From Cyclobacteriaceae bacterium (GTDB lineage: Bacteria > Bacteroidota > Bacteroidia > Cytophagales > Cyclobacteriaceae): a stretch of 7,191 nt of DNA. This document shows, in pieces, positions 1 through 7,191 of this stretch (its first letter is position 1; the number at the start of each line of letters is the position of its first letter). The notes below the pieces were generated by a model, which saw only the letters and a program-made list of their open reading frames with translations, did not search any database and was not told the DNA's origin. A program made the translations under genes and the position numbers. The stretch lies in the NCBI GenBank assembly GCA_025455225.1, contig JALOMY010000155.1, positions 1-7,191 on the forward strand, in the 5' to 3' direction.

Positions 1-1193
1 GATAAAAGCAACACCGGGTTACCTAAAAAGGAAATGGATTTACCGGTGAAGTCATTTAGCCATATCAGTGCGAAATAGCCAACACCGAGTGCAATCGCAC
101 ATGCAAACAACGAAATCATGACAGATTCGCTGAGGTATTGATACATCAATTGCGTTTTGAAGGCACCCGCCACTTTGCGGATACCGACCTCTTTGGAACG
201 TTTTGTCGCCTGGGCTGTGCTTAGGTTGATGAAATTAAAACCCGCAATCAATATAATAAACAAACCAATCGTGCCCATCAGGTAAACGGTATTGATGTTA
301 CCCGGAGGCTCCAATTCATCATCAAGATGGGAGTGCAGGTGAATGTCAGTAACTTTTTCTAATTGTAAACTTGTAACTTTTGAGGCAACAAAATCCGGAG
401 GCGCACCGAAGTTGGCACGGGCGAACGTGCCATAATGTTTATCGAGGAATTCAGGCAATTTGCTTTCGAGCGCTTTTGCGTCTTCACCCTCGCGCAATAG
501 CAAGTACGTACCAAATGAATTATTTCCCCAATTCGTTTCAAGCCTGCGTCTGCCATAAATTGTTGAGTCGTTAAGCGTGCTGAAGGCGATCAGGAAATCG
601 GGATGGAAATGTGTTTGTGGTTTAAAGGATTTAAAAACACCGGTTACTTGAACCGGAAACCCGAATACCTCCAGCGTTTTTCCCTGCACCTGCGTTGTAC
701 CAAAATACTTTTCAGCCATTTCTTCAGATAAAACCAGAGTTCCGGGATTTTCCAGCGCAGTTGCCTGGTTTCCTTCCAGCAGGTTAACATCAAGTATTTC
801 GAATATCTCAGGTTCGCTTATGTAAATATTAGGCTCTCTGAATGATTTGTCTTCATTGCCTTCTTCCCGAAAGGTTACCGTAGTGTTGAGCGGCAACATA
901 CGAAAGAGATTTTCGATTTCAGGAAAATCATTACGCATGAGCATGCCAATGGGCGGAGCAACATTCGCCAGCCGCAAACTGGCATTGCCATCCTGATCAT
1001 AGAAATATCGGGTGACCCGATAAAGTCTTTCGGCATTGGGGTGATGCCGGTCGTAACTCAACTCATCCACCACATAAAAGGTAATTAGCAGCGCACAGGT
1101 TAACGCCAGGGCAAGGCCTGCTATATTGATGATGGAAGTAAGCTTGTTTCTGAATATGGATCGAAGGGCAACTTTCAGGTAGTTGAGAATCAT
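1..1193 (-). CDS. FtsX/MacB-like ABC transporter permease, N-terminal part (gene cut by window edge)
   Basis: Reading the minus strand from the ATG at 1193-1191 gives 397 uninterrupted codons that run off the low-coordinate edge; no stop is reached. The protein begins MILNYLKVALRS, the usual start of this family, with one TM helix at about residues 18-42. The family motif YDRHHPNAERLYRV follows at 47-60, then an extracytoplasmic MacB-type core domain to about 290. TM2 is at about 302-325 and the coupling motif KEVGIRKVAGAF at 334-345, the loop that in MacB-type permeases docks on the ABC ATPase. TM3 begins near 355. By family analogy about half the protein is missing. It is an inner-membrane permease, expected to drive conformational work on an unknown substrate. 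In the core domain it has a compact EKYFGTTQVQGKTL segment where its two intact neighbours have a longer RYFxYQG...SPIGK segment, so it is a different subtype. The ATG was chosen because family homology begins exactly there. It lies 163 bp after the preceding gene. Confidence 0.9.
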   Translation of the reverse strand, partial: MILNYLKVALRSIFRNKLTSIINIAGLALALTCALLITFYVVDELSYDRHHPNAERLYRVTRYFYDQDGNASLRLANVAPPIGMLMRNDFPEIENLFRMLPLNTTVTFREEGNEDKSFREPNIYISEPEIFEILDVNLLEGNQATALENPGTLVLSEEMAEKYFGTTQVQGKTLEVFGFPVQVTGVFKSFKPQTHFHPDFLIAFSTLNDSTIYGRRRLETNWGNNSFGTYLLLREGEDAKALESKLPEFLDKHYGTFARANFGAPPDFVASKVTSLQLEKVTDIHLHSHLDDELEPPGNINTVYLMGTIGLFIILIAGFNFINLSTAQATKRSKEVGIRKVAGAFKTQLMYQYLSESVMISLFACAIALGVGYFALIWLNDFTGKSISFLGNPVLLL

Positions 1194-1356
1194 GGCAATT
1201 TGATTTTGGTACGGTACTTCAGGAATGAAATTATAGGGCAAAGACCATGGGAATTTTACCAGGTTGCACATACGCACTGTAAATCAGGATTTTCGTCTTT
1301 ACCCGAGAAGTTGGTGTACAGGAGTGATCATTACTTGTGCGATACCGGACGATAAT
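1194..1356. other. Intergenic spacer between two permease genes, no gene seen
   Basis: This is the longest spacer in the window. It separates the TAG stop of the 806-residue permease (1359-1357) from the ATG of the next permease (1193). I see no tRNA, no convincing stem-loop followed by a T run, and no reading frame that resembles a protein. A TATAAT hexamer lies on the minus strand at 1235-1230, but no -35 or Bacteroidota -33 partner stands at a proper distance. The length would allow a separate promoter for the downstream gene, but the sequence does not prove one. Confidence 0.6.
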
Positions 1357-3777
1357 CTATTCACTACTCAATGATTTTACCGGGCTGGCAGATGCTGCCT
1401 TGATGGCCCGGTAACTAGTGGAGAGTATGGCAACAAGTACAGTTAATAAGGTTGTGATCAGAAACGTTGTCAAACTTAATGATATCCGATATTCGAACTG
1501 ATCGAGCCAACGGTTCATATACCAGGCAGCAAACGGATAGGATAGGAGATTCCCCAAAATAACCAGGGAAAGGAAATTCTTATTCAACAATAAGGTTATT
1601 GATGTAATCGATCCACCCAAGACCTTCCGTATACCGATTTCCTTGGTACGCTGTTCGGCCATGTAGCTGGCAAGGCCATATAAGCCGAGTCCGGCAATTA
1701 CAATGGCCAGTATAGTAAAGGCCATAAAGATCAAGCCGGTTCTCTGCTCGGCATGGTATGCATCCGCAAGATTTTGTTCAACTAACTTTGCTTCGAATGG
1801 TACATTGGGCAAATACTTCTTCCATAACCCCCGTATATAGTCCAGCGAGGGTTCAGTCATTCCTGGTTTTACCCGAATGGCCATCTCCCAGTTTGGTTCA
1901 TTCCCCGGAATAATTGCTAACGGAAGAATGGGTTCACGTGCCGAGCGGAAATTGAAATCATGAATTACACCAATGACTTTACGATTACGGCCATTCGGAG
2001 AATCATAACCTGAAAACATCTCCTTGCCTTCAATGTCTGTCCAGCCGAATACCTTCATGGCAGTTTCATTGATTATCAATGCTGTCGTATCGGTTGGATT
2101 GTCTGGTGAAAAAAACCGTCCCTGAGCCATGGTGAATTTCATGGTTTCCAGATGATCATAATCCATCTCATAAACCGTCAGGTTATAATCTTTATCGCTG
2201 GATTCGGGCCGGAAGGTTGCTTTCCATTCCAGATTAGGCGGAAGACGATTGCAGTAACTGGCACGTTCAATGCCTTCATATGCATTTAAATCGGCTTTGA
2301 ATTGTTTGCCTTTATCTTCCAGGTTACGGGTATGCAATAAATTAATTATGTTTTTCTTATTAAAGCCAAGGTTCAGTTCCTGCAGGTATTGAAGCTGTAC
2401 GTAAACAACAAGGGTGGCCACAATTAAGGTGGAAGAGATAAAGAACTGAAACACTACTAATCCGTTTCTTATCCCATACTTGCGCAGTTGTTCGCGAAGT
2501 TTTCCGTGAAGTACTTCCACCGGATTATATTGCGCCAGGTAAAATGAGGGGTAACTGCCGGCCAGTAATCCCATAACCAGTGTAATAAGTAAAACACTAT
2601 AAATGACTACCGGACTCAACAGCACAGAGAACGGAATTTGTTTTGAGGCGAGATAATTGAAAGGAGGAAGCAGTCCGGCCAGGATGATGTAAGCCAGTAC
2701 AACAGAAATAAGTATATAGATATACGATTCCAGTAAAAACTGCTTCATCAGGCTTCTTACAGAAGCACCAATTGCTTTTCGAACGCCAACTTCCCTGGCC
2801 CTTCCGGCTGAACGGGCAGTGGTAAGATTTATAAAATTGATACAGGCCAGCAAGGCAATAAATGCTGAAACCGTTAAAAACAAATAGACGTATTCGATGC
2901 TTCCGCTCTCTTCAATTTCATCAGCCAATGTAGAATAAAGATGAATGGACGTAAGCGGAAATAAATCCACGTTAATGGAATTGCCCGATGTTTTAAATTC
3001 AGAATAGGTAATCGATCGTGTTTCGGTCAGTTCTTGATTTACCCGGTTGTGAAGAAGCTGATTCAGTTGATTACGGATGGCATCCGGTTTCGATTCAGGT
3101 TTAACTTTGATGTAGGTATGTACCCTGGGCATAAGCCAGGAGCTTTGTTGAAGCTCTGTCCATGAGTCTATCGACAGGATATGCGAAAAATGGATATGCG
3201 AATGCGAAGGTGCATCTTTGGCTATTCCGGTAACTTGTACAGCATAACCCTGGGCCAGCATAAGCGTCTTGCCAATCGGAGACTGATCCTGTGGACCCTG
3301 GTAATTGAAATAGCGCTTTGCGGCAGATTCGGATAATACAATTTTACGTTCCCCGCGCAACACATCCCCGGCATTTCCAATCACCAGGTCAAATGAAAAG
3401 AAATGAAAGAAATTCGAGTCAGCCAGCAACAGGTAATCCTCGGTAAAACTGCTGTCTTCATAAAGAATAGGAAATGTTTTCCAGGCTACCAGGCGAAGGG
3501 ATTTCTCAACTTCAGGCAGAGAAAGAACTTCCCCTGCTAATAGTGCAGGGCTCAGAGCGGTATTCGATTCCTTATCCTGGAATTTACTTTGTGTGCTGAT
3601 GCGAAAAATGACTTCCGCATCACGATGAAATGAATCGTAACGCAACTCATCATAGGCATACAAGGCAATCAGCAAACTGCAGCTAATGCCAATGGTTAAC
3701 CCGATAATATTGATTACTGAAAAGCCCTTCTGCCTGAGCATAAAGCGAAGGGCTGACAGTAAATGGGTTTTGATCAT
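1357..3777 (-). CDS. FtsX/MacB-like ABC transporter permease, 806 aa, duplicated-module type
   Basis: Inner-membrane permease subunit of the MacB/FtsX (type VII ABC) class. Substrate unknown. The layout is two MacB-like halves in one chain. Half one has TM1 at about 20-42, the motif YDSFHRDAEVIFRI at 47-60, an extracytoplasmic core domain to about 290, TM2 at 294-318, the coupling motif REVGVRKAIGAS at 328-339, TM3 at 345-372 and TM4 at 383-413. Half two has TM5 at 436-461, a second core domain to about 675 containing VIGVIHDF at 601-608, TM6 at 681-705, the coupling motif KEIGIRKVLGGS at 712-723, TM7 at 727-752 and TM8 at 767-790. It ends in the family-typical SPVKSLSSE. Length is normal for this long, duplicated permease type (about 800 residues). 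No ATPase domain is present, so a separate nucleotide-binding protein would be needed. The ATG at 3777 fits the family N-terminus; no Shine-Dalgarno is visible. An 81-bp spacer with a weak promoter candidate precedes it. It is the closest relative of the 810-residue neighbour. Confidence 0.95.
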   Translation of the reverse strand: MIKTHLLSALRFMLRQKGFSVINIIGLTIGISCSLLIALYAYDELRYDSFHRDAEVIFRISTQSKFQDKESNTALSPALLAGEVLSLPEVEKSLRLVAWKTFPILYEDSSFTEDYLLLADSNFFHFFSFDLVIGNAGDVLRGERKIVLSESAAKRYFNYQGPQDQSPIGKTLMLAQGYAVQVTGIAKDAPSHSHIHFSHILSIDSWTELQQSSWLMPRVHTYIKVKPESKPDAIRNQLNQLLHNRVNQELTETRSITYSEFKTSGNSINVDLFPLTSIHLYSTLADEIEESGSIEYVYLFLTVSAFIALLACINFINLTTARSAGRAREVGVRKAIGASVRSLMKQFLLESYIYILISVVLAYIILAGLLPPFNYLASKQIPFSVLLSPVVIYSVLLITLVMGLLAGSYPSFYLAQYNPVEVLHGKLREQLRKYGIRNGLVVFQFFISSTLIVATLVVYVQLQYLQELNLGFNKKNIINLLHTRNLEDKGKQFKADLNAYEGIERASYCNRLPPNLEWKATFRPESSDKDYNLTVYEMDYDHLETMKFTMAQGRFFSPDNPTDTTALIINETAMKVFGWTDIEGKEMFSGYDSPNGRNRKVIGVIHDFNFRSAREPILPLAIIPGNEPNWEMAIRVKPGMTEPSLDYIRGLWKKYLPNVPFEAKLVEQNLADAYHAEQRTGLIFMAFTILAIVIAGLGLYGLASYMAEQRTKEIGIRKVLGGSITSITLLLNKNFLSLVILGNLLSYPFAAWYMNRWLDQFEYRISLSLTTFLITTLLTVLVAILSTSYRAIKAASASPVKSLSSE

Positions 3778-3821
3778 CAGGATGCGATTCGTTCAGACGT
3801 GAATATACACACGCTGATAAG

Positions 3822-3853
3822 AAAATATAAACCGACTGATTTACCTATTTCAA
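3822..3853 (-). promoter_or_regulatory. Weak candidate Bacteroidota-type promoter before the 806-aa permease gene
   Basis: In the 81-bp spacer, the minus strand has TTG (3853-3851) and, 21 bp on, TATATTTT (3829-3822). This resembles the Bacteroidota sigma-ABfr pattern of a TTG-containing -33 box and a TAnnTTTG -7 box at roughly 17-23 bp spacing, but the final G of the -7 box is missing. A start site just after it would leave a leader of roughly 35-40 nt before the ATG at 3777. AT-rich spacers match this short pattern often by chance, so it is only a candidate. The downstream gene could equally be served by readthrough from the genes before it. Confidence 0.2.
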
Positions 3854-3858
3854 CCGGC

Positions 3859-6291
3859 TTATTCACTTCGAAGTGATTGAACCGGGTTGCTTACAGCAGC
3901 CTGAAAAGCTTTAATACTGATGGTGACCAGAGCAACTAGTAATGCCAGGAATCCAGCCAACGCCATGATCCAGGGTTCGAAGCCAATGCGGTAAGCGAAT
4001 CCTTCCAACCAATAATGGTCAAGCAAATACCAGGTTAGTGGAATGGCCAATACACAGGCAATCAGGATAAGCCGGGCAAAGTCCTTGCTCAATAATAAGA
4101 CTACCTGACCAACCGAAGCTCCCATTACCTTGCGGATGCTGATTTCTTTCGATCGTTGCTCAGCCGAATAGGTTGCCAGTCCCAGTAATCCGAGACATGC
4201 GATGATAATTGCCAATCCCGTGAAGATGATAAATACTTCACCCATTCGTTGTTCGGTTTTGTATTTCGCAGCAAAGTTGGAATCCAGAAAACTGTATTCA
4301 AACGGGGCATCCGGTGCGTATTTTTTCCAAATGGATTCTACCAGGCTGATGTTTTTCTGGGCATCGGTTGATGCGAAACGGATTCCCATTTCAAAATTAG
4401 GTTCAGGGCCCAGTAAAATAATCATAGGACGAATATTGTTTTTAAGGGTTTCAAAGTTGAAATCCTTCAGCACGCCAATAACTTCCAGTTCATTGCCTTC
4501 CAGTGTGTTAAAGCGCGAAAATATTTTTTTGCCTTCAAAGGTGTCCCATCCGAATTGACGCATAGCTGTTTCGTTAATCAATACACGTGATGAATCAGCC
4601 GGGAATTCGCGGGAAAAGAAACGGCCTTCAGCGAGTTGATATCCCATAGTTTTGAGAGCATCAAAATCGGTAAGATAAACGGCCAGCAGATGCTCCTGCC
4701 CGGAGTCCATCAGGCGAAACGTTGAATTCCAGTCAATATCCGGTGGCATCCGGTTAACGTAAGTGGCTGAACTGATTTCGGGGTGTTGCAGCAGTTCATT
4801 TTTAAACGCTTTTCCATTTTCTTTCAGATTCATGGTATGCAGCATGTTCATGATATTTTCCTTATCGAAGCCCAGGTTTTGCTTCTGCACAAACTTTAAT
4901 TGTTGAAATACCATGAGAGTAGCAATAATCAAGGCAATGGAGATGAAGAACTGGAACACCACCAGGGCATTACGTACACCCGAACGTCTCATACCGGCCC
5001 GTACTTTTCCTTTTAATACTTCAGCCGGTTTGAATGAAGTAAGGTAGAAGGCCGGATAACTTCCTGCCAGCAAGCCAACTAAAATTGTAAATACGAATAA
5101 GCCACCCACGAACCACGGATTGATCAGGGAATTAAAGGCGATGTTTTTTGCTGTTATCGCATTGAAAAGATTCAACGTAACCGATACAACCATTAAAGCC
5201 AGCAGTACAGCAATGATGGTATACATATACGATTCAAGCATGAACTGGCCAATCAATCTGTTTCTGAAAGCTCCCACGGTTTTACGAATGCCCACTTCCT
5301 TGGCACGATTGGCAGCCCGTGCTGTGCTGAGATTCATAAAATTGATACACGCCAGAATAATCAAAAACACGGCAATCATACCAAAGAGGTACAGGTAACG
5401 AATGTTACCATTGGGTTCCAGTTCATCCGGTAATTGCGAATGAAGATGAATATCCGTTAACGACTGGGTATGAAATTTAAGGGCACTTCCACTTTCCTCC
5501 AGCTGCTTCATGTCCATCTGGAGATATTGTTGCACTTCTTGCGCAATGTAGGTTTTGATAAAATAATTGTACTTCTCATTTACACTTTCTACGGATGTAT
5601 TAGGAAGAATTTTAAAATACGTTATCACTGAACTGTTCAACCAGATCGGATAGTTCAGCATCTGAGAGGAGGTAATCGATAAAATAAAATCAAACTTGAG
5701 ATGGGTATTGTGCGGAACATCAGCGGCAATACCGGTAACTTCTGCTTTGGTTTCGCCCTGGCTTCCAATGAGAAACATCTTTCCGATGGGTGAAAGATCC
5801 CCCTTTCCCTGGTAGTCAAAATATCTCCTGGCCGTTGATTCGGTAATAACAACTTTATTAGGCCCGTTCAAAACTTCTTTGGGATTACCTACCAGTAGTT
5901 CATATCCGAAAAAACGGAAGAAGTTGGAATCGGCAATCAGGAAGCGGTTTTCAGTGAATGCTTTTTCTTCATAGCGAACGGGTATGGTATTCCATTTCGC
6001 TACCCTGAGCGTAGATTCAATGGCAGGGACATCTTTCTGGAGGGCCTCAGCCATCGGGATGCCGGTATAAGAAGTTTCAAATTCCTGTCCTTGTAATTTT
6101 CCTTCAAACGTTACCCGGTAAATCTGTTCCGTGTTCGGATGGAATCGATCGTAGCTTAACTCATCAACGATATATAGAATTAACAGTAATGTACTGGCAA
6201 TCCCCAGGGTTAACCCGAAGATGTTAATTGCAGAATAGACTTTTTGTCTACTGAGTATACGTAAGGTTGTTAGAATGTAGTTTCTAAACAT
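3859..6291 (-). CDS. FtsX/MacB-like ABC transporter permease, 810 aa, duplicated-module type
   Basis: Full-length inner-membrane permease of the MacB/FtsX class; substrate not deducible. Half one has TM1 at about 20-42, the motif YDRFHPNTEQIYRV at 47-60, an extracytoplasmic core domain to about 290 with RYFDYQG and SPIGK at 156-171, TM2 at 298-322, the coupling motif KEVGIRKTVGAF at 331-342, TM3 at 352-378 and TM4 at 392-418. Half two has TM5 at 442-464, a second core domain to about 680 with VIGVLKDF at 604-611, TM6 at 686-710, the coupling motif KEISIRKVMGAS at 715-726, TM7 at 738-760 and TM8 at 773-796. It ends in SNPVQSLRSE. Nucleotide-binding motifs are absent. The ATG at 6291 fits the family N-terminus (MFRNYILTTLRIL). 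It lies only 13 bp after the stop of the broken permease gene, so the two are almost certainly co-transcribed and perhaps translationally coupled, since no Shine-Dalgarno is evident. Confidence 0.95.
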   Translation of the reverse strand: MFRNYILTTLRILSRQKVYSAINIFGLTLGIASTLLLILYIVDELSYDRFHPNTEQIYRVTFEGKLQGQEFETSYTGIPMAEALQKDVPAIESTLRVAKWNTIPVRYEEKAFTENRFLIADSNFFRFFGYELLVGNPKEVLNGPNKVVITESTARRYFDYQGKGDLSPIGKMFLIGSQGETKAEVTGIAADVPHNTHLKFDFILSITSSQMLNYPIWLNSSVITYFKILPNTSVESVNEKYNYFIKTYIAQEVQQYLQMDMKQLEESGSALKFHTQSLTDIHLHSQLPDELEPNGNIRYLYLFGMIAVFLIILACINFMNLSTARAANRAKEVGIRKTVGAFRNRLIGQFMLESYMYTIIAVLLALMVVSVTLNLFNAITAKNIAFNSLINPWFVGGLFVFTILVGLLAGSYPAFYLTSFKPAEVLKGKVRAGMRRSGVRNALVVFQFFISIALIIATLMVFQQLKFVQKQNLGFDKENIMNMLHTMNLKENGKAFKNELLQHPEISSATYVNRMPPDIDWNSTFRLMDSGQEHLLAVYLTDFDALKTMGYQLAEGRFFSREFPADSSRVLINETAMRQFGWDTFEGKKIFSRFNTLEGNELEVIGVLKDFNFETLKNNIRPMIILLGPEPNFEMGIRFASTDAQKNISLVESIWKKYAPDAPFEYSFLDSNFAAKYKTEQRMGEVFIIFTGLAIIIACLGLLGLATYSAEQRSKEISIRKVMGASVGQVVLLLSKDFARLILIACVLAIPLTWYLLDHYWLEGFAYRIGFEPWIMALAGFLALLVALVTISIKAFQAAVSNPVQSLRSE

Positions 6292-6304
6292 GATTCAATA
6301 GTGA

Positions 6305-6922
6305 TTATTCGTTTCTAAGACTATTTACAGGGTTACTGGATGCAGCACGGAAGGCTTGTGAACTTACTATTAAGAGGGCTACAAGCAAAGCTGCCAATCC
6401 GGATGCAGGCAAGATCCACCAGGCAATGGTGATCCGGTACGGATAGCGTTCAAGAAATCCGGATAAAAACCACCAGGCAATAGGCGATGCAAGTACAAAG
6501 GCAATGATTACCAGTCGGGTGAAATCTTTTGAGATAAGTAAGACTAAACCCGAAACTGATGCACCCATCACTTTGCGAATGCTTACCTCTTTGGCTCGTT
6601 GTTCTGCCGTAAAGGCGGCTAAACCAAACAAGCCCAGTGCAGTAATAATTAATGCCAGGCTTGCAAATACATGGGCCAGGTTGCTGATGAGATTGATGGT
6701 TGAAAATTTCTTGTTAAACTCTACATCCGCAAAACGGTACGCAAATGGGAAAGCAGGATTCAGTTTTTTAAAAACACCTTCCACCTTACTGATGGATGCC
6801 TGGAGGTCATCGGTTTTTCCCAAACGAATGGTTACAGTACTGCTCCATTGGGGGTCAAATATAACAACCATGGGGTCTATTGGTTGGTAAGGCGAACCCA
6901 TGATCACCACTCTTTTTCCCAC
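6305..6922 (-). pseudogene. C-terminal fragment of a frameshifted FtsX/MacB-like permease
   Basis: This is the downstream part of a broken permease gene, in the -1 frame relative to the upstream part. The open frame begins around GTG 6922 and ends at TAA 6307-6305. The first ATG is at 6901-6899, which would give 198 residues. Counting from 6922, GSPYQPIDPMVV at 9-20 is the tail of the second extracytoplasmic core domain. TM6 lies at about 78-104, the coupling motif KEVSIRKVMGAS at 111-122, TM7 at about 130-155 and TM8 at about 165-188, and the protein ends in SNPVNSLRNE. Everything after the lesion is well conserved against the two intact neighbours, so the break is recent or artefactual. Alone it would be a three-helix stump without TM1-TM5 and is unlikely to work as a permease. 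If the lesion is a sequencing error, this and the adjoining fragment form one gene of normal length. Confidence 0.8.
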
Positions 6923-6924
6923 AT
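6899..6924 (-). other. Lesion site: frame change and lost conserved block in the broken permease
   Basis: On the minus strand the upstream frame reads ATG TGG GAA AAA GAG TGG TGA and stops; after TC comes an ATG (6901-6899) in the frame that carries the rest of the protein. Only five bases separate the last upstream codon, TGG, from the ATG of MGSPYQP. The neighbouring permeases have roughly ten codons between the equivalent points, including VIGVxxDF. A net loss of roughly 25 bp (3n+1) is the simplest explanation. A canonical -1 slippery heptamer is not present in the right phase (the codons are GAA AAA GAG), and slippage would not restore the missing residues. Confidence 0.65.
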
Positions 6925-7191
6925 AGTGATTTTAGCACCAACTGGTTCAGTAAGTCCCATTACTTTTACAGCGGACTGGTTTATCAATACGGCTGATGAA
7001 TCAGTACTAAATTCCTCGGAAAAGTCGCGGCCTTCAATCAATTTAATACCCATTGTTTTTACATAATCATACTCGGTAGCAATGGTTGTAAAAACCACCC
7101 GAGTACCCGGTTCCATTCCCGGCCATTCTACTGTGTTGCTGGAAAAAATAGATGTTATCGGGCTGTTGGATTTGGTAACTGAAACCACGGC
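6904..7191 (-). pseudogene. Middle fragment of the same broken permease (second core domain), cut by window edge
   Basis: The frame is open from the window edge (codon GCC at 7191-7189) to TGA at 6906-6904, with the gene's 5' part outside the window. The GTG at 7188 is merely the first possible start in view and is not the real one. The peptide aligns with the second core domain of the two intact permeases. GRDFSEEFSTDSSAVLINQS matches their GRFF...LINET region, and VGAKI matches their EGKEM and EGKKI. The frame stops after WEKEW, just where the neighbours continue with VIGVIHDF or VIGVLKDF. The sequence resumes past that block in a different frame in the adjoining fragment. The two fragments together therefore represent a single gene that lost a short internal segment. 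This reading rests on comparison with paralogues in the window. Confidence 0.8.

Noticed and set aside
359..574. Short open frames on both strands inside the 1-1193 permease
   Set aside because: They overlap a 397-codon frame with clear family homology and are its shadows.
1230..1235. TATAAT hexamer on the minus strand before the 1-1193 gene
   Set aside because: No TTGACA-like box about 17 bp upstream and no TTG at Bacteroidota -33 spacing; a lone hexamer in an AT-rich spacer is expected by chance.
1223..1359. Frame that stays open after the TAG stop of the 806-residue permease for about 45 codons, which might suggest stop readthrough
   Set aside because: The protein already ends with the complete family C-terminal motif, and the added peptide resembles nothing in the family.
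3863..3876. Perfect 14-base palindrome TCACTTCGAAGTGA near the end of the 810-residue permease gene
   Set aside because: It lies inside the last codons (SLRSE) of the gene, would form only a five-pair stem with a four-base loop, and has no T run after it. Not supportable as a terminator or operator.
4202..4558. Plus-strand open frame of 118 codons, and similar ones at 5120-5398, 6504-6890 and 6848-7066
   Set aside because: They lie antisense to strongly family-matching permease genes, and their translations show no domain or membrane pattern of their own; they are shadows of the coding strand.
6904..6922. Programmed -1 frameshifting at the GGGAAAAAG run to join the two permease fragments
   Set aside because: The zero-frame codons GAA AAA GAG do not make a canonical slippery heptamer, and slippage would still leave out the conserved VIGVxxDF block, so a deletion or sequence error explains it better.

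Overview
The window looks like chromosomal DNA from a member of the Bacteroidota, plausibly a Cytophagales-type organism. Two things point there. The proteins have the style of the long FtsX/MacB-like 'ABC transporter permease' paralogues that are abundant in that phylum. None of the three visible start codons has a clear purine-rich Shine-Dalgarno sequence, which is usual in Bacteroidota. This placement is an inference from family style and cannot be narrowed further.

Every gene is on the minus strand, so transcription runs from high to low coordinates. In transcription order: (1) 7191-6305 is the downstream part of a permease gene that is already running at the window edge and is broken by a small lesion near 6904-6922. 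(2) 6291-3859 is an intact 810-residue permease starting 13 bp after it. (3) An 81-bp spacer holds a weak promoter candidate, followed by an intact 806-residue permease at 3777-1357. (4) A 163-bp spacer follows, then the first 397 residues of a fourth permease, 1193-1, which runs off the low-coordinate end. There are no RNA genes, insertion sequences, CRISPR arrays or gene-free stretches above 300 bp.

All four genes belong to one family. The two intact ones each consist of two MacB-like half units in one chain: TM helix, extracytoplasmic core domain, three TM helices, then the same order again. Each half carries a cytoplasmic E-[VI]-[GS]-[VI]-R-K-x(2)-G coupling motif. Such proteins normally work with an ABC ATPase (MacB/LolD/FtsE-like nucleotide-binding protein), and none is encoded here, so these are 'orphan' permeases within the visible DNA. 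The natural reading is a tandem, co-oriented array of duplicated permease genes. The 806- and 810-residue proteins are the closest pair, the fourth gene is a more compact variant, and the first in transcription order has decayed or contains a sequencing error. The substrate cannot be read from the sequence.

I did not find convincing evidence of a new kind of system. The most distinctive points are the orphan tandem array and the precise loss of a conserved VIGVxxDF-type block in the broken copy.
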